A stretch of 29,782 nt of DNA, taken from NCBI GenBank assembly GCA_964513675.1, contig CAZEOD010000031.1:1-29782 (forward strand), given 5' to 3'. Within the stretch, counting starts at the first letter, position 1. The number at the start of each line of letters is the position of its first letter. The position numbers and the translations under genes are program-made. Shown one piece after another: positions 15,152 through 22,998 of this stretch. This stretch comes from CALFVT01 sp964513675 (GTDB taxonomy: Bacteria; Pseudomonadota; Alphaproteobacteria; Caulobacterales; Maricaulaceae). The notes beneath the pieces are model-generated. The model was not told where the DNA came from and made no database searches. It worked only from the letters and a program-made list of their open reading frames with translations.

Positions 15152-15973
15152 ATGGATAAAATAGTTAATATTGGCCTTTTGGGCGCTGACGGACGTATGG
15201 GCGGTGCTATTTTGCGGGTTTTAGCGGCAGAGCCAAAGGCCCAGCTGAGCGCCGCATTAACCGCGCCGAACTCACCAAACATAGGGCAAGATGCCGGCGA
15301 TCATGCGGGATTAAAGCCGATGGGCGTGGCCTTATCATCTGATATTAACGCCGCCTTGGATATATGCGATGTCCTCATAGATTTCTCACACCCCAAGCCG
15401 GCGATTGATGCCGCACTGGCGATGCATGAAACCCGTTGCCACACATTCGTCACCGGCACGACAGGCTATGATAGCGCTGAGGAAAAAGCCCTGATCGCGG
15501 CGGCAGATAATATCACCTTGCTTAAATCAGGGAATTTTTCCCTTGGCGTTAATATGCTTGAAGCGCTTGTTGAAACCGCAGCAGCGCGGCTAGCGGCCGA
15601 GGCGTGGGATATTGAAGTCTTAGAGATGCATCATAACCGCAAGATAGATGCCCCGTCCGGAACCGCGCTTATGCTCGGCGAGGCGGCCGCAAAGGGGCGC
15701 GGCGAAAATCTACGCGATGTGCAGGTTCTCTCCCGCGAGGGACGGGGCGCGCCGCGGCAAGCCGGGCAAATCGGATTTGCAGCCCTGCGCGGCGGCGGCG
15801 TGATAGGCGAACATGCGGTGAGCCTGACCAGTGAATTGGAGCAAATCCGCCTAGAGCACACAGCCTTTGACCGGTCTGTATTTGCGCGCGGCGCAGTGAC
15901 CGCCGCCCTATGGGCCGCCAAACAGCCCAAAGGGTTTTATGACATGAAAGATGTCTTGGGACTTAAAGATTAA
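15152..15973 (+). CDS. dapB: 4-hydroxy-tetrahydrodipicolinate reductase
   Basis: A 273-residue enzyme that reduces 4-hydroxy-tetrahydrodipicolinate to tetrahydrodipicolinate with NAD(P)H, in the lysine and meso-diaminopimelate pathway. The Rossmann motif LLGADGRMGGAI is at about 8-19. Further blocks are DVLIDFSHP, VTGTTGYDS, LLKSGNFSLGVNML, and the catalytic and substrate-binding EMHHNRKIDAPSGTAL. The C-terminal RGGGVIGEHAVSL and FARGAVTAALW are as expected. Length is normal. The region before it (14966-15151) has no clear ribosome-binding site near the ATG. The 3' end overlaps the converging kinase gene by 11 bases. Confidence 0.97.
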   Translation: MDKIVNIGLLGADGRMGGAILRVLAAEPKAQLSAALTAPNSPNIGQDAGDHAGLKPMGVALSSDINAALDICDVLIDFSHPKPAIDAALAMHETRCHTFVTGTTGYDSAEEKALIAAADNITLLKSGNFSLGVNMLEALVETAAARLAAEAWDIEVLEMHHNRKIDAPSGTALMLGEAAAKGRGENLRDVQVLSREGRGAPRQAGQIGFAALRGGGVIGEHAVSLTSELEQIRLEHTAFDRSVFARGAVTAALWAAKQPKGFYDMKDVLGLKD

Positions 15974-16967
15974 GCCCTTTGCTCGCCGCGAGGGCTTTTA
16001 TTGAAAGCTCTGGGCGGGCCCCATAATGACTAATCACTTCAGCGGCGCAAAGACTGCCGAGCCGTCCTGATGCTTCCCAGCCCAAGCCCAAACTATAGCC
16101 CGTTAGAACACCCGCAGCATATTGATCGCCTGCACCGGTTGTATCGACGAGCTTATCCACGGGATCAGCGGCAATATCAAAACGTTGGTGACCGTCAAGA
16201 ATGACCGAGCCTTTTTCGCCGCGCGTCACACAAGCGATCGTCCCGAACTTAGCCGCATCAGCTAAAGCCGCGTCAAAATCTGTGCGCTCATAAAGGCTTA
16301 ACAGCTCATCCTCATTGGCAAAAAGAACATCAACATGATTTTCAACAAGATGACGAAAGCTAGCGCGGTGACGATCAACACAAAAGCTATCAGATAGGGT
16401 CAATGAAACTTTCGCGCCCGCCGCATGGGCAAGCTCCGAGGCGCGGACATAGGCCGCTTTAGCCGGCTCTTTATCGAACAGATAACCTTCCATATAAACC
16501 AGTTTAGAATCCTCAATTAGGGCTTCATCCAAATCATCGCGGCCAAATTCTGTTGAAATACCTAAAAAGGTATTCATAGATCGGTCGCCATTGGGCGTCA
16601 CGGCAATCATGCTCCGCGCTGTTGCGGGGGAGGCCGCAGATGATACACCGTCAAAAATAACGCCGCTGTCATTCATGCCAGCTTTAAACCGCGCGCCCAA
16701 ATCATCGCTGGCGACTTTGCCAAGATATCCAGTTTTCAGCCCAAGCTCGGCGATTCCTGCGATCGTATTGGCCGCCGAGCCGCCAGAAATTTCTTGCGGC
16801 TGACTTTGGGTTTGAAAGGCTGACGTCAATTCCAAAGCCCGCGCTTCATCAATTAAGGTCATCGCGTGGCGTTCTACGCCGAAATCGACCAAAAATTCAT
16901 CACTCACAGGCGCGATAACATCCATAATAGCATTGCCAACCCCTAATACATCAATCGACTTTGTCAT
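15963..16967 (-). CDS. PfkB-family kinase, adenosine-kinase-like
   Basis: A 334-residue ribokinase-fold sugar/nucleoside kinase. The substrate lid and sugar site include EISGGSAANTIAGIAELG (about 59-76), the PfkB signature 1. VDTTGAGDQYAAGVLTG (274-290) is signature 2, with the catalytic base Asp281 and the anion hole GAGD. The N-terminal DVLGVGNAIMDVI and the late AEVISHYGARP resemble alphaproteobacterial adenosine kinase-like proteins, which would phosphorylate a nucleoside or sugar with ATP. Exact substrate is not certain. It is a single gene facing dapB and divergent from the ATP-grasp gene. Confidence 0.9.
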   Translation of the reverse strand: MTKSIDVLGVGNAIMDVIAPVSDEFLVDFGVERHAMTLIDEARALELTSAFQTQSQPQEISGGSAANTIAGIAELGLKTGYLGKVASDDLGARFKAGMNDSGVIFDGVSSAASPATARSMIAVTPNGDRSMNTFLGISTEFGRDDLDEALIEDSKLVYMEGYLFDKEPAKAAYVRASELAHAAGAKVSLTLSDSFCVDRHRASFRHLVENHVDVLFANEDELLSLYERTDFDAALADAAKFGTIACVTRGEKGSVILDGHQRFDIAADPVDKLVDTTGAGDQYAAGVLTGYSLGLGWEASGRLGSLCAAEVISHYGARPELSIKALAASKGLNL

Positions 16968-17055
16968 AGCTTGACCTTTCTTTAAATTCGGCTAGGCCGT
17001 TAGCTCATTCACAGCGACTATGCAACTCGCGAGAGTTCCAAAGGAGACATAACCC

Positions 17056-17970
17056 GTGCAAAAAATTGCCATGCTTATATCCCAAGATCTACTACCGGAT
17101 CAAAATGGTCGCCGCGATGATGCATTTGAATATGATGAGCAAGTCGGGAAACTCGTCCCTGCTTTTGCCGCTGAAGGCCTTATATTTGAGCCTTTGCTCT
17201 GGACAGAGGCGCCCGATAAAGCGCCGGATTATGATGCAATGATGCCGCTGATGGTCTGGGATTATGCGCAGGGTAAAAACCGCCCCTTTTTAAATGCGAT
17301 GGCCAAAGCCGCGCGCCAAACAAAACTGCTCAATAGCTATGAAATTATAGAATGGAATTCTGATAAAAAATATCTTGATGAGCTGGCGAAAAAAGGCGCG
17401 CCGGTTATCTCAACCCTCTCTGTTGACCGCGTAACCGAGACGGGGGTGAACCGCGCCTTTGAAACGCTAGAAACAGATCATCTTATTATCAAGCCCCGCG
17501 TTGGCGCGGCGGCGTGGCGGCAAGCGAGCTTTAAAAAAGGAGACCCCTTTCCCAAAATGTCAGAGCTTCCGCCCGATGCGGCCCTGATACAGCCTTTTCA
17601 AAAAACCATTGAGGAAGAAGGTGAATATTCACTGTTATTTTTTGGCGGTCAATTTTCACATGGCCTTGTTAAACGGCCAAAATCTGGCGATTACCGTATA
17701 CAATCTCTCTATGGCGGAACAGAGGAAAGCTATCAACCAACGCCGGCGCAGCTTTCCGTCGCAAGACGCATATTAGACGTGCTAGACTTTAATCCAGTTT
17801 ATGCGCGTGTCGATTTACTGCGCGGACGTGATGGGAATTTAAAATTAATTGAGCTGGAATTAATTGAGCCTTATCTTTATTTTCCCCATGCCGCCGGCGA
17901 GGGCGCTGAGAATAAAGGCGCGCAGAAATTAGCCAAAGCCGTTAAGCGTCGTATTAACGCTAAGGCTTAG
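17056..17970 (+). CDS. Orphan ATP-grasp ligase
   Basis: A 304-residue protein with the ATP-grasp fold of the glutathione-synthetase/RimK type. HLIIKPRVGAAAWRQASF (about 143-160) is the ATP-binding lysine region, and ALIQPFQKTIEEEGEYSLLF the hinge. ARVDLLRGRDGNLKLIELEL, ending ELIEPYLYF, carries the acidic Mg-binding residues. Such enzymes join a carboxylate to an amine through an acyl phosphate. The ELELIEP ending resembles cyclo-ligase/DcsG-like and small peptide ligase relatives, as I remember them. The start is GTG at 17056, fixed by AAGGAG at 17041-17046. It stands alone, with no biosynthetic neighbours, so its product is unknown. Confidence 0.82.
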   Translation: MQKIAMLISQDLLPDQNGRRDDAFEYDEQVGKLVPAFAAEGLIFEPLLWTEAPDKAPDYDAMMPLMVWDYAQGKNRPFLNAMAKAARQTKLLNSYEIIEWNSDKKYLDELAKKGAPVISTLSVDRVTETGVNRAFETLETDHLIIKPRVGAAAWRQASFKKGDPFPKMSELPPDAALIQPFQKTIEEEGEYSLLFFGGQFSHGLVKRPKSGDYRIQSLYGGTEESYQPTPAQLSVARRILDVLDFNPVYARVDLLRGRDGNLKLIELELIEPYLYFPHAAGEGAENKGAQKLAKAVKRRINAKA

Positions 17971-17985
17971 GCCTAGGCCTAGGCT
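17968..17985. repeat. 6-bp tandem repeat / palindrome at the ATP-grasp stop codon
   Basis: TAGGCC occurs twice and then TAGGCT once, starting from the TAG stop codon of the ATP-grasp gene. Bases 17971-17984 form a perfect 14-bp palindrome. No T tract follows on either strand, so it is not a typical terminator. Confidence 0.8.
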
Positions 17986-17995
17986 TAAAACCCAG

Positions 17996-18027
17996 CTCTA
18001 GCCATTCAAACTCTAGCCATTCAAACT
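17996..18027. repeat. 15-bp tandem duplication over the nth stop codon
   Basis: CTCTAGCCATTCAAA at 17996-18010 is repeated exactly at 18011-18025 and followed by a further CT. On the minus strand the unit reads Ser-Leu-Asn-Gly-stop, so the last four codons and the stop of nth are duplicated in frame just after the real stop. Confidence 0.95.
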
Positions 18028-18762
18028 GGGCGTTTTAGGGCGAAATTTACATATATCTGAAATCGCGCAATTATAACATTTTGGCGTGCGCGCTACACAG
18101 GTATAGCGCCCATGTAAAATCAGCCAATGATGCGCGTGAAGGGCAAATTCATCCGGCGTTACGCGCAATAGATTCAGCTCGACCTCTAAAACATCTTTGC
18201 CGGGCGCCATGCCCGTCCGGTTCGAAACGCGGAAAATATGCGTATCCACCGCCATTGTCGGCTGCCCAAAGGCTTCGTTAAGTACAACATTCGCCGTCTT
18301 GCGCCCGACCCCCGGCAAGCGAATTAACGCCTCTCGGTTATCCGGGACAACAGAGCCGTAATCATCAATCAGCATTTGGCTGAGGGCAATGACATTTTTA
18401 GCTTTCGTCCGAAAAAGCCCGATGGTTTTAATATAATCTCTGACCTTATCTTCACCCAGCGCAACCATTTTTTCAGGCGTATCTGCGGCCTCAAACAAGG
18501 CCTTTGTCGCTTTATTCACGCCGACATCTGTAGCTTGTGCCGATAAAGCCACCGCCACAACCAATGTATAAGGGTTGGAATAATGTAGTTCCGTACGCGG
18601 GGCCGGATCAAGGCTTTGCAGATGGCGATAAATATCCGCTATTTGCGCGCGGGTTAACTTCGGGCGCGGCAATTTTTTCTTAGCCTTTTTAGCCGTGTTT
18701 TTAGGGGCTGTTTTTTGAGGGCTTTTCTTTTTTACGGCCGGTTTTTTGACTGAAGGCGCCAT
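18013..18762 (-). CDS. nth: Endonuclease III
   Basis: A 249-residue base-excision-repair enzyme that removes oxidised pyrimidines and cuts the abasic strand. The helix-hairpin-helix LPGVGRKTANVVL holds the catalytic Lys155, and VDTHIFRVSNRTG holds Asp173. The four cysteines of the [4Fe-4S] cluster are C222, C229, C232 and C238 (C-x6-C-x2-C-x5-C). The first 35 or so residues are an extra Lys/Pro/Ala-rich tail (MAPSVKKPAVKKK and on) not present in the shorter E. coli enzyme; it may add non-specific DNA binding. It starts 14 bases after the FMN reductase gene and probably shares its transcript. Confidence 0.96.
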   Translation of the reverse strand: MAPSVKKPAVKKKSPQKTAPKNTAKKAKKKLPRPKLTRAQIADIYRHLQSLDPAPRTELHYSNPYTLVVAVALSAQATDVGVNKATKALFEAADTPEKMVALGEDKVRDYIKTIGLFRTKAKNVIALSQMLIDDYGSVVPDNREALIRLPGVGRKTANVVLNEAFGQPTMAVDTHIFRVSNRTGMAPGKDVLEVELNLLRVTPDEFALHAHHWLILHGRYTCVARTPKCYNCAISDICKFRPKTPSLNG

Positions 18763-18776
18763 GATATAGTCTCTGG

Positions 18777-19325
18777 CTAAGGCGCGTTTTGAAGACGCGT
18801 CAAAACTTGGCCCATCATCATATCGGCTAAGTCAGAGGATGGCTGAATTGTCACATCGCCCTGTTCATTAAACGCATTAGCGGCGCGGCCAACCCCGACC
18901 TGTACCGGCACAACATCAGCGCCGACGCGCGTGAGAATATAATTAAGCTCCCGCAGAACCATAATCCCGCTCATCGGGCCGGGCGTACAAGAGGCGATGC
19001 CGTAAACCGGCTCAAGAAATTGTTCTTTGCCAGTGACGCTGACCCAATCAATCGCATTTTTCAAAAGCGCTGGCAGGCTGCCGTTATATTCAGGCGTCAC
19101 AATAATCAGGCCGTCACAGGCGCGCATATCAGCTTTCAGGCGGGCCACGCCTTCGGGGGCGTCCAAATCACCGTGGAAAATAGGCAGATCATAAGCACCC
19201 AGATCAATTTGGCGCGTTTGCGCACCAGCCGCATCAAAACGGGCCGTTAAAGCACGGGTTAAAGCGGCATTGATCGAGCCTTGACGGAGTGATCCGCATA
19301 TAAATCCAATAATCGGAGCTGCCAT
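18777..19325 (-). CDS. NADPH-dependent FMN reductase (flavodoxin-fold)
   Basis: A 182-residue cytosolic flavoprotein of the NADPH-dependent FMN reductase/quinone reductase family. The phosphate loop FICGSLRQGSINAALTRAL (about 8-26) binds FMN phosphate. DGLIIVTPEYNGSLPALLKN and AIDWVSV (about 70-97) form the second flavin loop. It would pass electrons from NAD(P)H to FMN, quinones or similar acceptors. It is the first gene of a two-gene unit with nth. Physiological substrate is unknown. Confidence 0.9.
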   Translation of the reverse strand: MAAPIIGFICGSLRQGSINAALTRALTARFDAAGAQTRQIDLGAYDLPIFHGDLDAPEGVARLKADMRACDGLIIVTPEYNGSLPALLKNAIDWVSVTGKEQFLEPVYGIASCTPGPMSGIMVLRELNYILTRVGADVVPVQVGVGRAANAFNEQGDVTIQPSSDLADMMMGQVLTRLQNAP

Positions 19326-19457
19326 GAGATATCCTTGCTTGATTTTCGCGCTAACGCTTAGAGTTTACATACGGTAAGGGCAAGACTTTGGTTCGCATAA
19401 GTTTTCACAGCCATCGCGGTGATTTAACAATATCTGCCACGGCTATGGCGATAAAAA

Positions 19458-19967
19458 GTGAAGTTTTCTCTTGAGACTATGCGCGGGACATACAATATGT
19501 TGGCTATGTCAAGTTTAACCCTGTTTTTAGGCGCTATGTTTATATTGTCGGCTATTTTCGCAGGCCGTGCCTTTATGGGGTACCGCGCCGTACAGCGGGA
19601 TGCCTATGAGGATTTTGAATATAAAAAAAGCCGGAGCATGATTAACCCGCGCCTGTCAGAAACGGGATATAAACGCGCCTATATTCGGTTTTATGCCCCG
19701 CGCAAATCCATTTTTACGGCGCTATCTTTTGCGGGCGTCGGAATTTTAACCCTCCCCATGCTTGGCCTTATGCGAGGTGTCCTAATTAAAATTTGGGAGA
19801 TCAACGGCCAACCCGATACAATTCAGCCCGATTTTTTGGTTTTTAACCTCATGATGATGGTCGGGTTAATTGCCTTTTGGGCGCTGATTTTCTTTATCAA
19901 TGCCCGTATTTACTATAGCAAAGCGCCCGTCTCATTACGCGACGAAATGCTAAAAGAAATGGACTAG
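19458..19967 (+). CDS. Small inner-membrane protein, unknown function
   Basis: A protein of about 150-169 residues with three hydrophobic spans: MLAMSSLTLFLGAMFILSAI near the N-terminus, then around TALSFAGVGILTLPMLGLM (about 87-107), and LMMMVGLIAFWALIFFI near the C-terminus. Between spans 1 and 2 there is a charged stretch (RDAYEDFEYKKSRSM). I recognise no family. The longest reading starts at GTG 19458; ATG at 19479 or 19497 are alternatives, the last with GGGA a few bases upstream. It ends 4 bases before the glyoxalase gene, so the two form a transcription unit. Confidence 0.65.
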   Translation: MKFSLETMRGTYNMLAMSSLTLFLGAMFILSAIFAGRAFMGYRAVQRDAYEDFEYKKSRSMINPRLSETGYKRAYIRFYAPRKSIFTALSFAGVGILTLPMLGLMRGVLIKIWEINGQPDTIQPDFLVFNLMMMVGLIAFWALIFFINARIYYSKAPVSLRDEMLKEMD

Positions 19968-19971
19968 CCTA

Positions 19972-20451
19972 ATGGAATATCTTCACACTATGATCCGTGT
20001 CGGTGATATTGACGCCGCCTTACGGTTTTTCTGCGATGGACTGGGGTTAGCTGAGTATCGCCGGTCAGATTATGAGGGCGGGCGTTTCACGCTTATTTTT
20101 CTGGCCGCGCCGGCTGATATTAAACGGCAAGGCGGGGATATAAATGGACATCCGCTTCAAACCAATATCCCGATGATCGAGCTGACCTATAACTGGCCCG
20201 ATGAAGATAGCCCCGCAGAAATTTACACTGGCGGGCGAAACTTTGGCCATCTTGCCTTTCGGACAGATGATATTTATGCGCGCTGCCAGCATTTATCCGA
20301 TATGGGTTATGTCATTCACCGCCCCCCGCGTGATGGCCGCATGGCCTTTATCAAAAGCCCTGACGGTATCTCGGTTGAGCTTTTGCAAAAAGATGAGCCT
20401 TTAGCGCCGCAAGAGCCTTGGGTCAGCGCTGAAAATATTGGGACGTGGTAA
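19972..20451 (+). CDS. gloA: Lactoylglutathione lyase (glyoxalase I)
   Basis: A 159-residue vicinal-oxygen-chelate protein that converts the methylglyoxal-glutathione hemithioacetal to S-lactoylglutathione. All four expected metal ligands are visible: His5 (YLHTMIRVGD), Glu70 (MIELTYNW), His93 (NFGHLAF) and Glu136 (ISVELLQ). The N-terminus MEYLHTMIRVGDIDAALRFF and the middle DIYARCQHLSDMGY are typical of the family. The C-terminus is extended by about 20 residues (PLAPQEPWVSAENIGTW). The start lies 4 bases after the upstream membrane protein gene. Confidence 0.9.
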   Translation: MEYLHTMIRVGDIDAALRFFCDGLGLAEYRRSDYEGGRFTLIFLAAPADIKRQGGDINGHPLQTNIPMIELTYNWPDEDSPAEIYTGGRNFGHLAFRTDDIYARCQHLSDMGYVIHRPPRDGRMAFIKSPDGISVELLQKDEPLAPQEPWVSAENIGTW

Positions 20452-20566
20452 AATTTTAGGCTCGGGTAAGATCTAACCAAGATTTAATCTAGGTGAGCCG
20501 TTTATTCAGCTTGCGTTAAAATCAAAGCTGCTAAGTCCAAGATTGAATTTTTAATAAGGTAACGCT

Positions 20567-21250
20567 ATGCGCAGAATTTTTGCATTATCAGCCAGTCTTT
20601 TTTTGGCCAGTACCGCTTTGCCAACTCTGGCGCAAAATGCAGCCCTGCAAACTCAAACACAGAATCAGGCACAAACTCAGGCGCAAAGGCTCGCCTTCAC
20701 AAGCCCTGCAACAGTTCCGCAAGATTTAGCGCGCATAGATAAGGCTTTGAATGAAACCCTAAGTTTTCAGGGTCGATTTGCCCAATATGGCGCTGATGGT
20801 AGTTTTTCGCAGGGACAAATATTTTTAAATCGTCCCGGTAAGCTTCGCTTTGAATATGACGCACCGGAGACTTTGGTGATCGTCTCTGACGGCGTAACGT
20901 TAACGGAGCATGATAAAGCCTTGAACACCATGGACCGTGTCCCTTTATCGGCAACGCCGCTGAATTTCTTTTTAAAAGAAAATGTGCAGCTATCGCGCGA
21001 TACAGAAATTACCGGCCTCACAAAAACACCGACGGATTGGGCGGTAACGGCGCGCGACGGCTCTGGTGAAATGGACGGCGAAATAACCATGGTATTTGAC
21101 GCGAATAATTTAGCCTTACGGGAGTGGATTATCCGCTCCAGCTTTGGCGGCGGAACACGGGTTGTTTTATCAGACCTGCGGTATAATCAGCGCATTAACC
21201 CGCGCCTCTTTACTTTACGCGATGATCGCCGCAGAGACCGCCGCCGCTAA
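20567..21250 (+). CDS. lolA: Outer membrane lipoprotein carrier protein LolA
   Basis: A 227-residue periplasmic protein that ferries lipoproteins from the LolCDE transporter to the outer membrane. The signal peptide (about 1-23) ends TLAQ. After it comes a Gln/Thr-rich linker (QTQTQNQAQTQAQ). The LolA body includes TLSFQGRFAQYGADGSFSQG, IFLNRPGKLRFEYDAP and LVIVSDGVTLTEHDKALN; then PLSATPLNFFL and the late strand LREWIIRSSFGGGTRVVLSD. The C-terminus is very Arg-rich (RDDRRRDRRR). AAGGT lies 6 bases upstream of the ATG. Length is a little above the usual 200 or so because of the linker. Confidence 0.93.
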   Translation: MRRIFALSASLFLASTALPTLAQNAALQTQTQNQAQTQAQRLAFTSPATVPQDLARIDKALNETLSFQGRFAQYGADGSFSQGQIFLNRPGKLRFEYDAPETLVIVSDGVTLTEHDKALNTMDRVPLSATPLNFFLKENVQLSRDTEITGLTKTPTDWAVTARDGSGEMDGEITMVFDANNLALREWIIRSSFGGGTRVVLSDLRYNQRINPRLFTLRDDRRRDRRR

Positions 21251-21260
21251 AGCCGCCCTT

Positions 21261-21290
21261 TTTATATTAAGGCCCTTTATATTAAGGCCC
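21261..21290. repeat. 15-bp tandem duplication downstream of lolA
   Basis: TTTATATTAAGGCCC at 21261-21275 is repeated exactly at 21276-21290, with a decayed third piece (TTAAATTAAG) after it. It starts 10 bases after the lolA stop. Confidence 0.95.
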
Positions 21291-21307
21291 TTAAATTAAG
21301 CGCTTGC

Positions 21308-21326
21308 AATCCCGTAATGCGGGATT
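21308..21326. promoter_or_regulatory. Hairpin in the xth leader
   Basis: AATCCCG (21308-21314) and CGGGATT (21320-21326) form a perfect 7-bp stem with a 5-base loop, 12 bases before the xth start. There is no T tract, so it is not a normal terminator. It may shape translation of xth or form the end of lolA mRNA. Confidence 0.4.
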
Positions 21327-21338
21327 AGACACGGGCCT

Positions 21339-22175
21339 ATGTCAGATATATTAAAACTCGCTACATGGAACGTAAATTCAGCGCGCTTACGCTTGCCGAG
21401 CATAGAGCGTTTCATCACCCAAGAGCAGCCGGATGTCCTCGGGCTTCAAGAAATTAAATGCGTCGAAGAGCAATTCCCCTTCGATGCCTTTCGCGCGCTC
21501 GGCTATGAGCATATACATGTCGCAGGGCAAAAGGGATATCACGGCACGGCGACGCTGTCGAAATTACCGATGGAACGGATGGAGACTGATTTTTGTCCGC
21601 TCGGCCATGCCCGCCATGTTAGCTCCCGCGTTACGGCCGGCAGCAAGAGTTTTGAGTTTCATAATTTCTATATTCCGGCCGGCGGCGATGTCGCTGATCC
21701 TGTTGTGAATGATAAATTCAAACATAAACTCGACTTCCTTGCGGCCATGACAGACTATTTCACCCAGCGCGCCGCCGCCGGTGATGACCGCCTTGTTCTT
21801 GTTGGTGATTTTAATATTGCGCCCGGTGAACATGATGTTTGGGGCCATAAACAGCTTTTGAAAGTTGTCAGCCATACGCCGCTGGAAGTTGAAATCCTAG
21901 CGAATCTTCAAAACACACATGATTTTATTGATTGCTCGCGCCGCCATATTGACGACAGTGAAAAGCTTTATAGTTGGTGGTCTTATCGGGCGCGAGATGT
22001 GATGAAAAGCAATCGCGGTCGGCGTCTTGACCATATTTGGGTCAGCCCAGCCCTAGCAGGCGCGATCGACGCATCTGGCCGAGACGGGCACCAAATCCAT
22101 GTGCCGTGCCGGATATGGGAAAAGCCATCGGATCATGTTCCGATGACTCAAATGATTGATTTATCTAAGGCCTAA
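21339..22175 (+). CDS. xth: Exodeoxyribonuclease III (AP endonuclease)
   Basis: A 278-residue Mg-dependent AP endonuclease/3'-phosphatase for base-excision repair. The endonuclease-exonuclease-phosphatase motifs are all present: LATWNVNSARLRL at the N-terminus, VLGLQEIKC with the metal-binding Glu, LVGDFNIAPGEHDVW with the Asp-Asn pair, RRLDHIWVS, and SDHVPMTQMI with the catalytic His. DFIDCSRRHIDDSEKLYSWW is typical of bacterial ExoIII-type members. Length is normal. It belongs to the same repair pathway as nth about 2.6 kb upstream, but the two are on opposite strands and separate transcripts. Confidence 0.95.
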   Translation: MSDILKLATWNVNSARLRLPSIERFITQEQPDVLGLQEIKCVEEQFPFDAFRALGYEHIHVAGQKGYHGTATLSKLPMERMETDFCPLGHARHVSSRVTAGSKSFEFHNFYIPAGGDVADPVVNDKFKHKLDFLAAMTDYFTQRAAAGDDRLVLVGDFNIAPGEHDVWGHKQLLKVVSHTPLEVEILANLQNTHDFIDCSRRHIDDSEKLYSWWSYRARDVMKSNRGRRLDHIWVSPALAGAIDASGRDGHQIHVPCRIWEKPSDHVPMTQMIDLSKA

Positions 22176-22198
22176 GCCCAAAAAATTCAGCCCGCTTA

Positions 22199-22906
22199 TT
22201 ATAATTCGAGGCGATAACCGCCCGGCTCTGTCATTAAGATTTGCGTGACACCTTTTTCAGGTTCAATTTTTTGACGTAAGCGGTAAATATGCGTTTCAAG
22301 CGTATGTGTTGTGACGCCGGAATTATACCCCCAAACTTCGTGCAAAAGCTCATCACGGCCAACGGGCTTTCCGCCCGCACGGTAAAGATATTTCAAGATG
22401 TTGGTTTCTTTTTCAGTCAGGCGAATATCACGCGGCGCTGGCTTTCCCTCTTCCTTCGCCTGTGACAGACGCTTGGAGGCCGGCTTAAATTCATAAGGCC
22501 CAATCTGGAAAACCGCATCTTCACTTTGCTCAAAGCTGCGAAGATGTGCGCGAAGCCGTGCGAGTAAGACAGCAAAGCGAAACGGCTTGGTGACATAATC
22601 ATTGGCGCCCGAATTAAGGCCGAGAATTTCATTCATATCGCCGTCATTTCCGGTCAACATAATAATCGGCGAGGCAACCCCTGCTTGGCGCATTAAGGCG
22701 CAAGCCTCAGTCCCCAGCATATCCGGTAAATCTACATCCAAAAGGATAAGATCATAAGTTGTTTCTTTCGCGAGCTTAATGCCCGCACCGGCAGTCGCCG
22801 CATCAACGGTTTCAAACTCATTATATAGGCTAAATTGTTCTACAAGCTCTTGACGAAGATCATCGTCATCGTCGATCAGTAGTAATCTTTTTTTTACGGC
22901 CATCAT
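22199..22906 (-). CDS. OmpR/PhoB-type response regulator, orphan
   Basis: A 235-residue two-component regulator. The receiver domain (about 6-120) has an acidic cluster IDDDDDLR, phosphorylation site Asp57 (LILLDVDLPD), Thr85 and Lys107 (YVTKPF). The C-terminal winged helix (about 145-235) shows RLTEKETNILKYLYRAGGKP, TTHTLETHIYRLRQKIEPEK and the wing LMTEPGGYRLEL. No histidine kinase gene adjoins it. Unlinked single regulators of this type in alphaproteobacteria include envelope regulators such as CenR, but I cannot assign that name here. ATGATG gives starts at 22906 or 22903, with GGGG upstream. It converges with xth. Confidence 0.92.
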   Translation of the reverse strand: MMAVKKRLLLIDDDDDLRQELVEQFSLYNEFETVDAATAGAGIKLAKETTYDLILLDVDLPDMLGTEACALMRQAGVASPIIMLTGNDGDMNEILGLNSGANDYVTKPFRFAVLLARLRAHLRSFEQSEDAVFQIGPYEFKPASKRLSQAKEEGKPAPRDIRLTEKETNILKYLYRAGGKPVGRDELLHEVWGYNSGVTTHTLETHIYRLRQKIEPEKGVTQILMTEPGGYRLEL

Positions 22907-22998
22907 TAAACCCCATCGTTATTCATTGGCAGACACCGCACATAGCTATATCCTAACCATATGATAAGTCGCATTATACCACAAAAGCGGGAAAGAGA

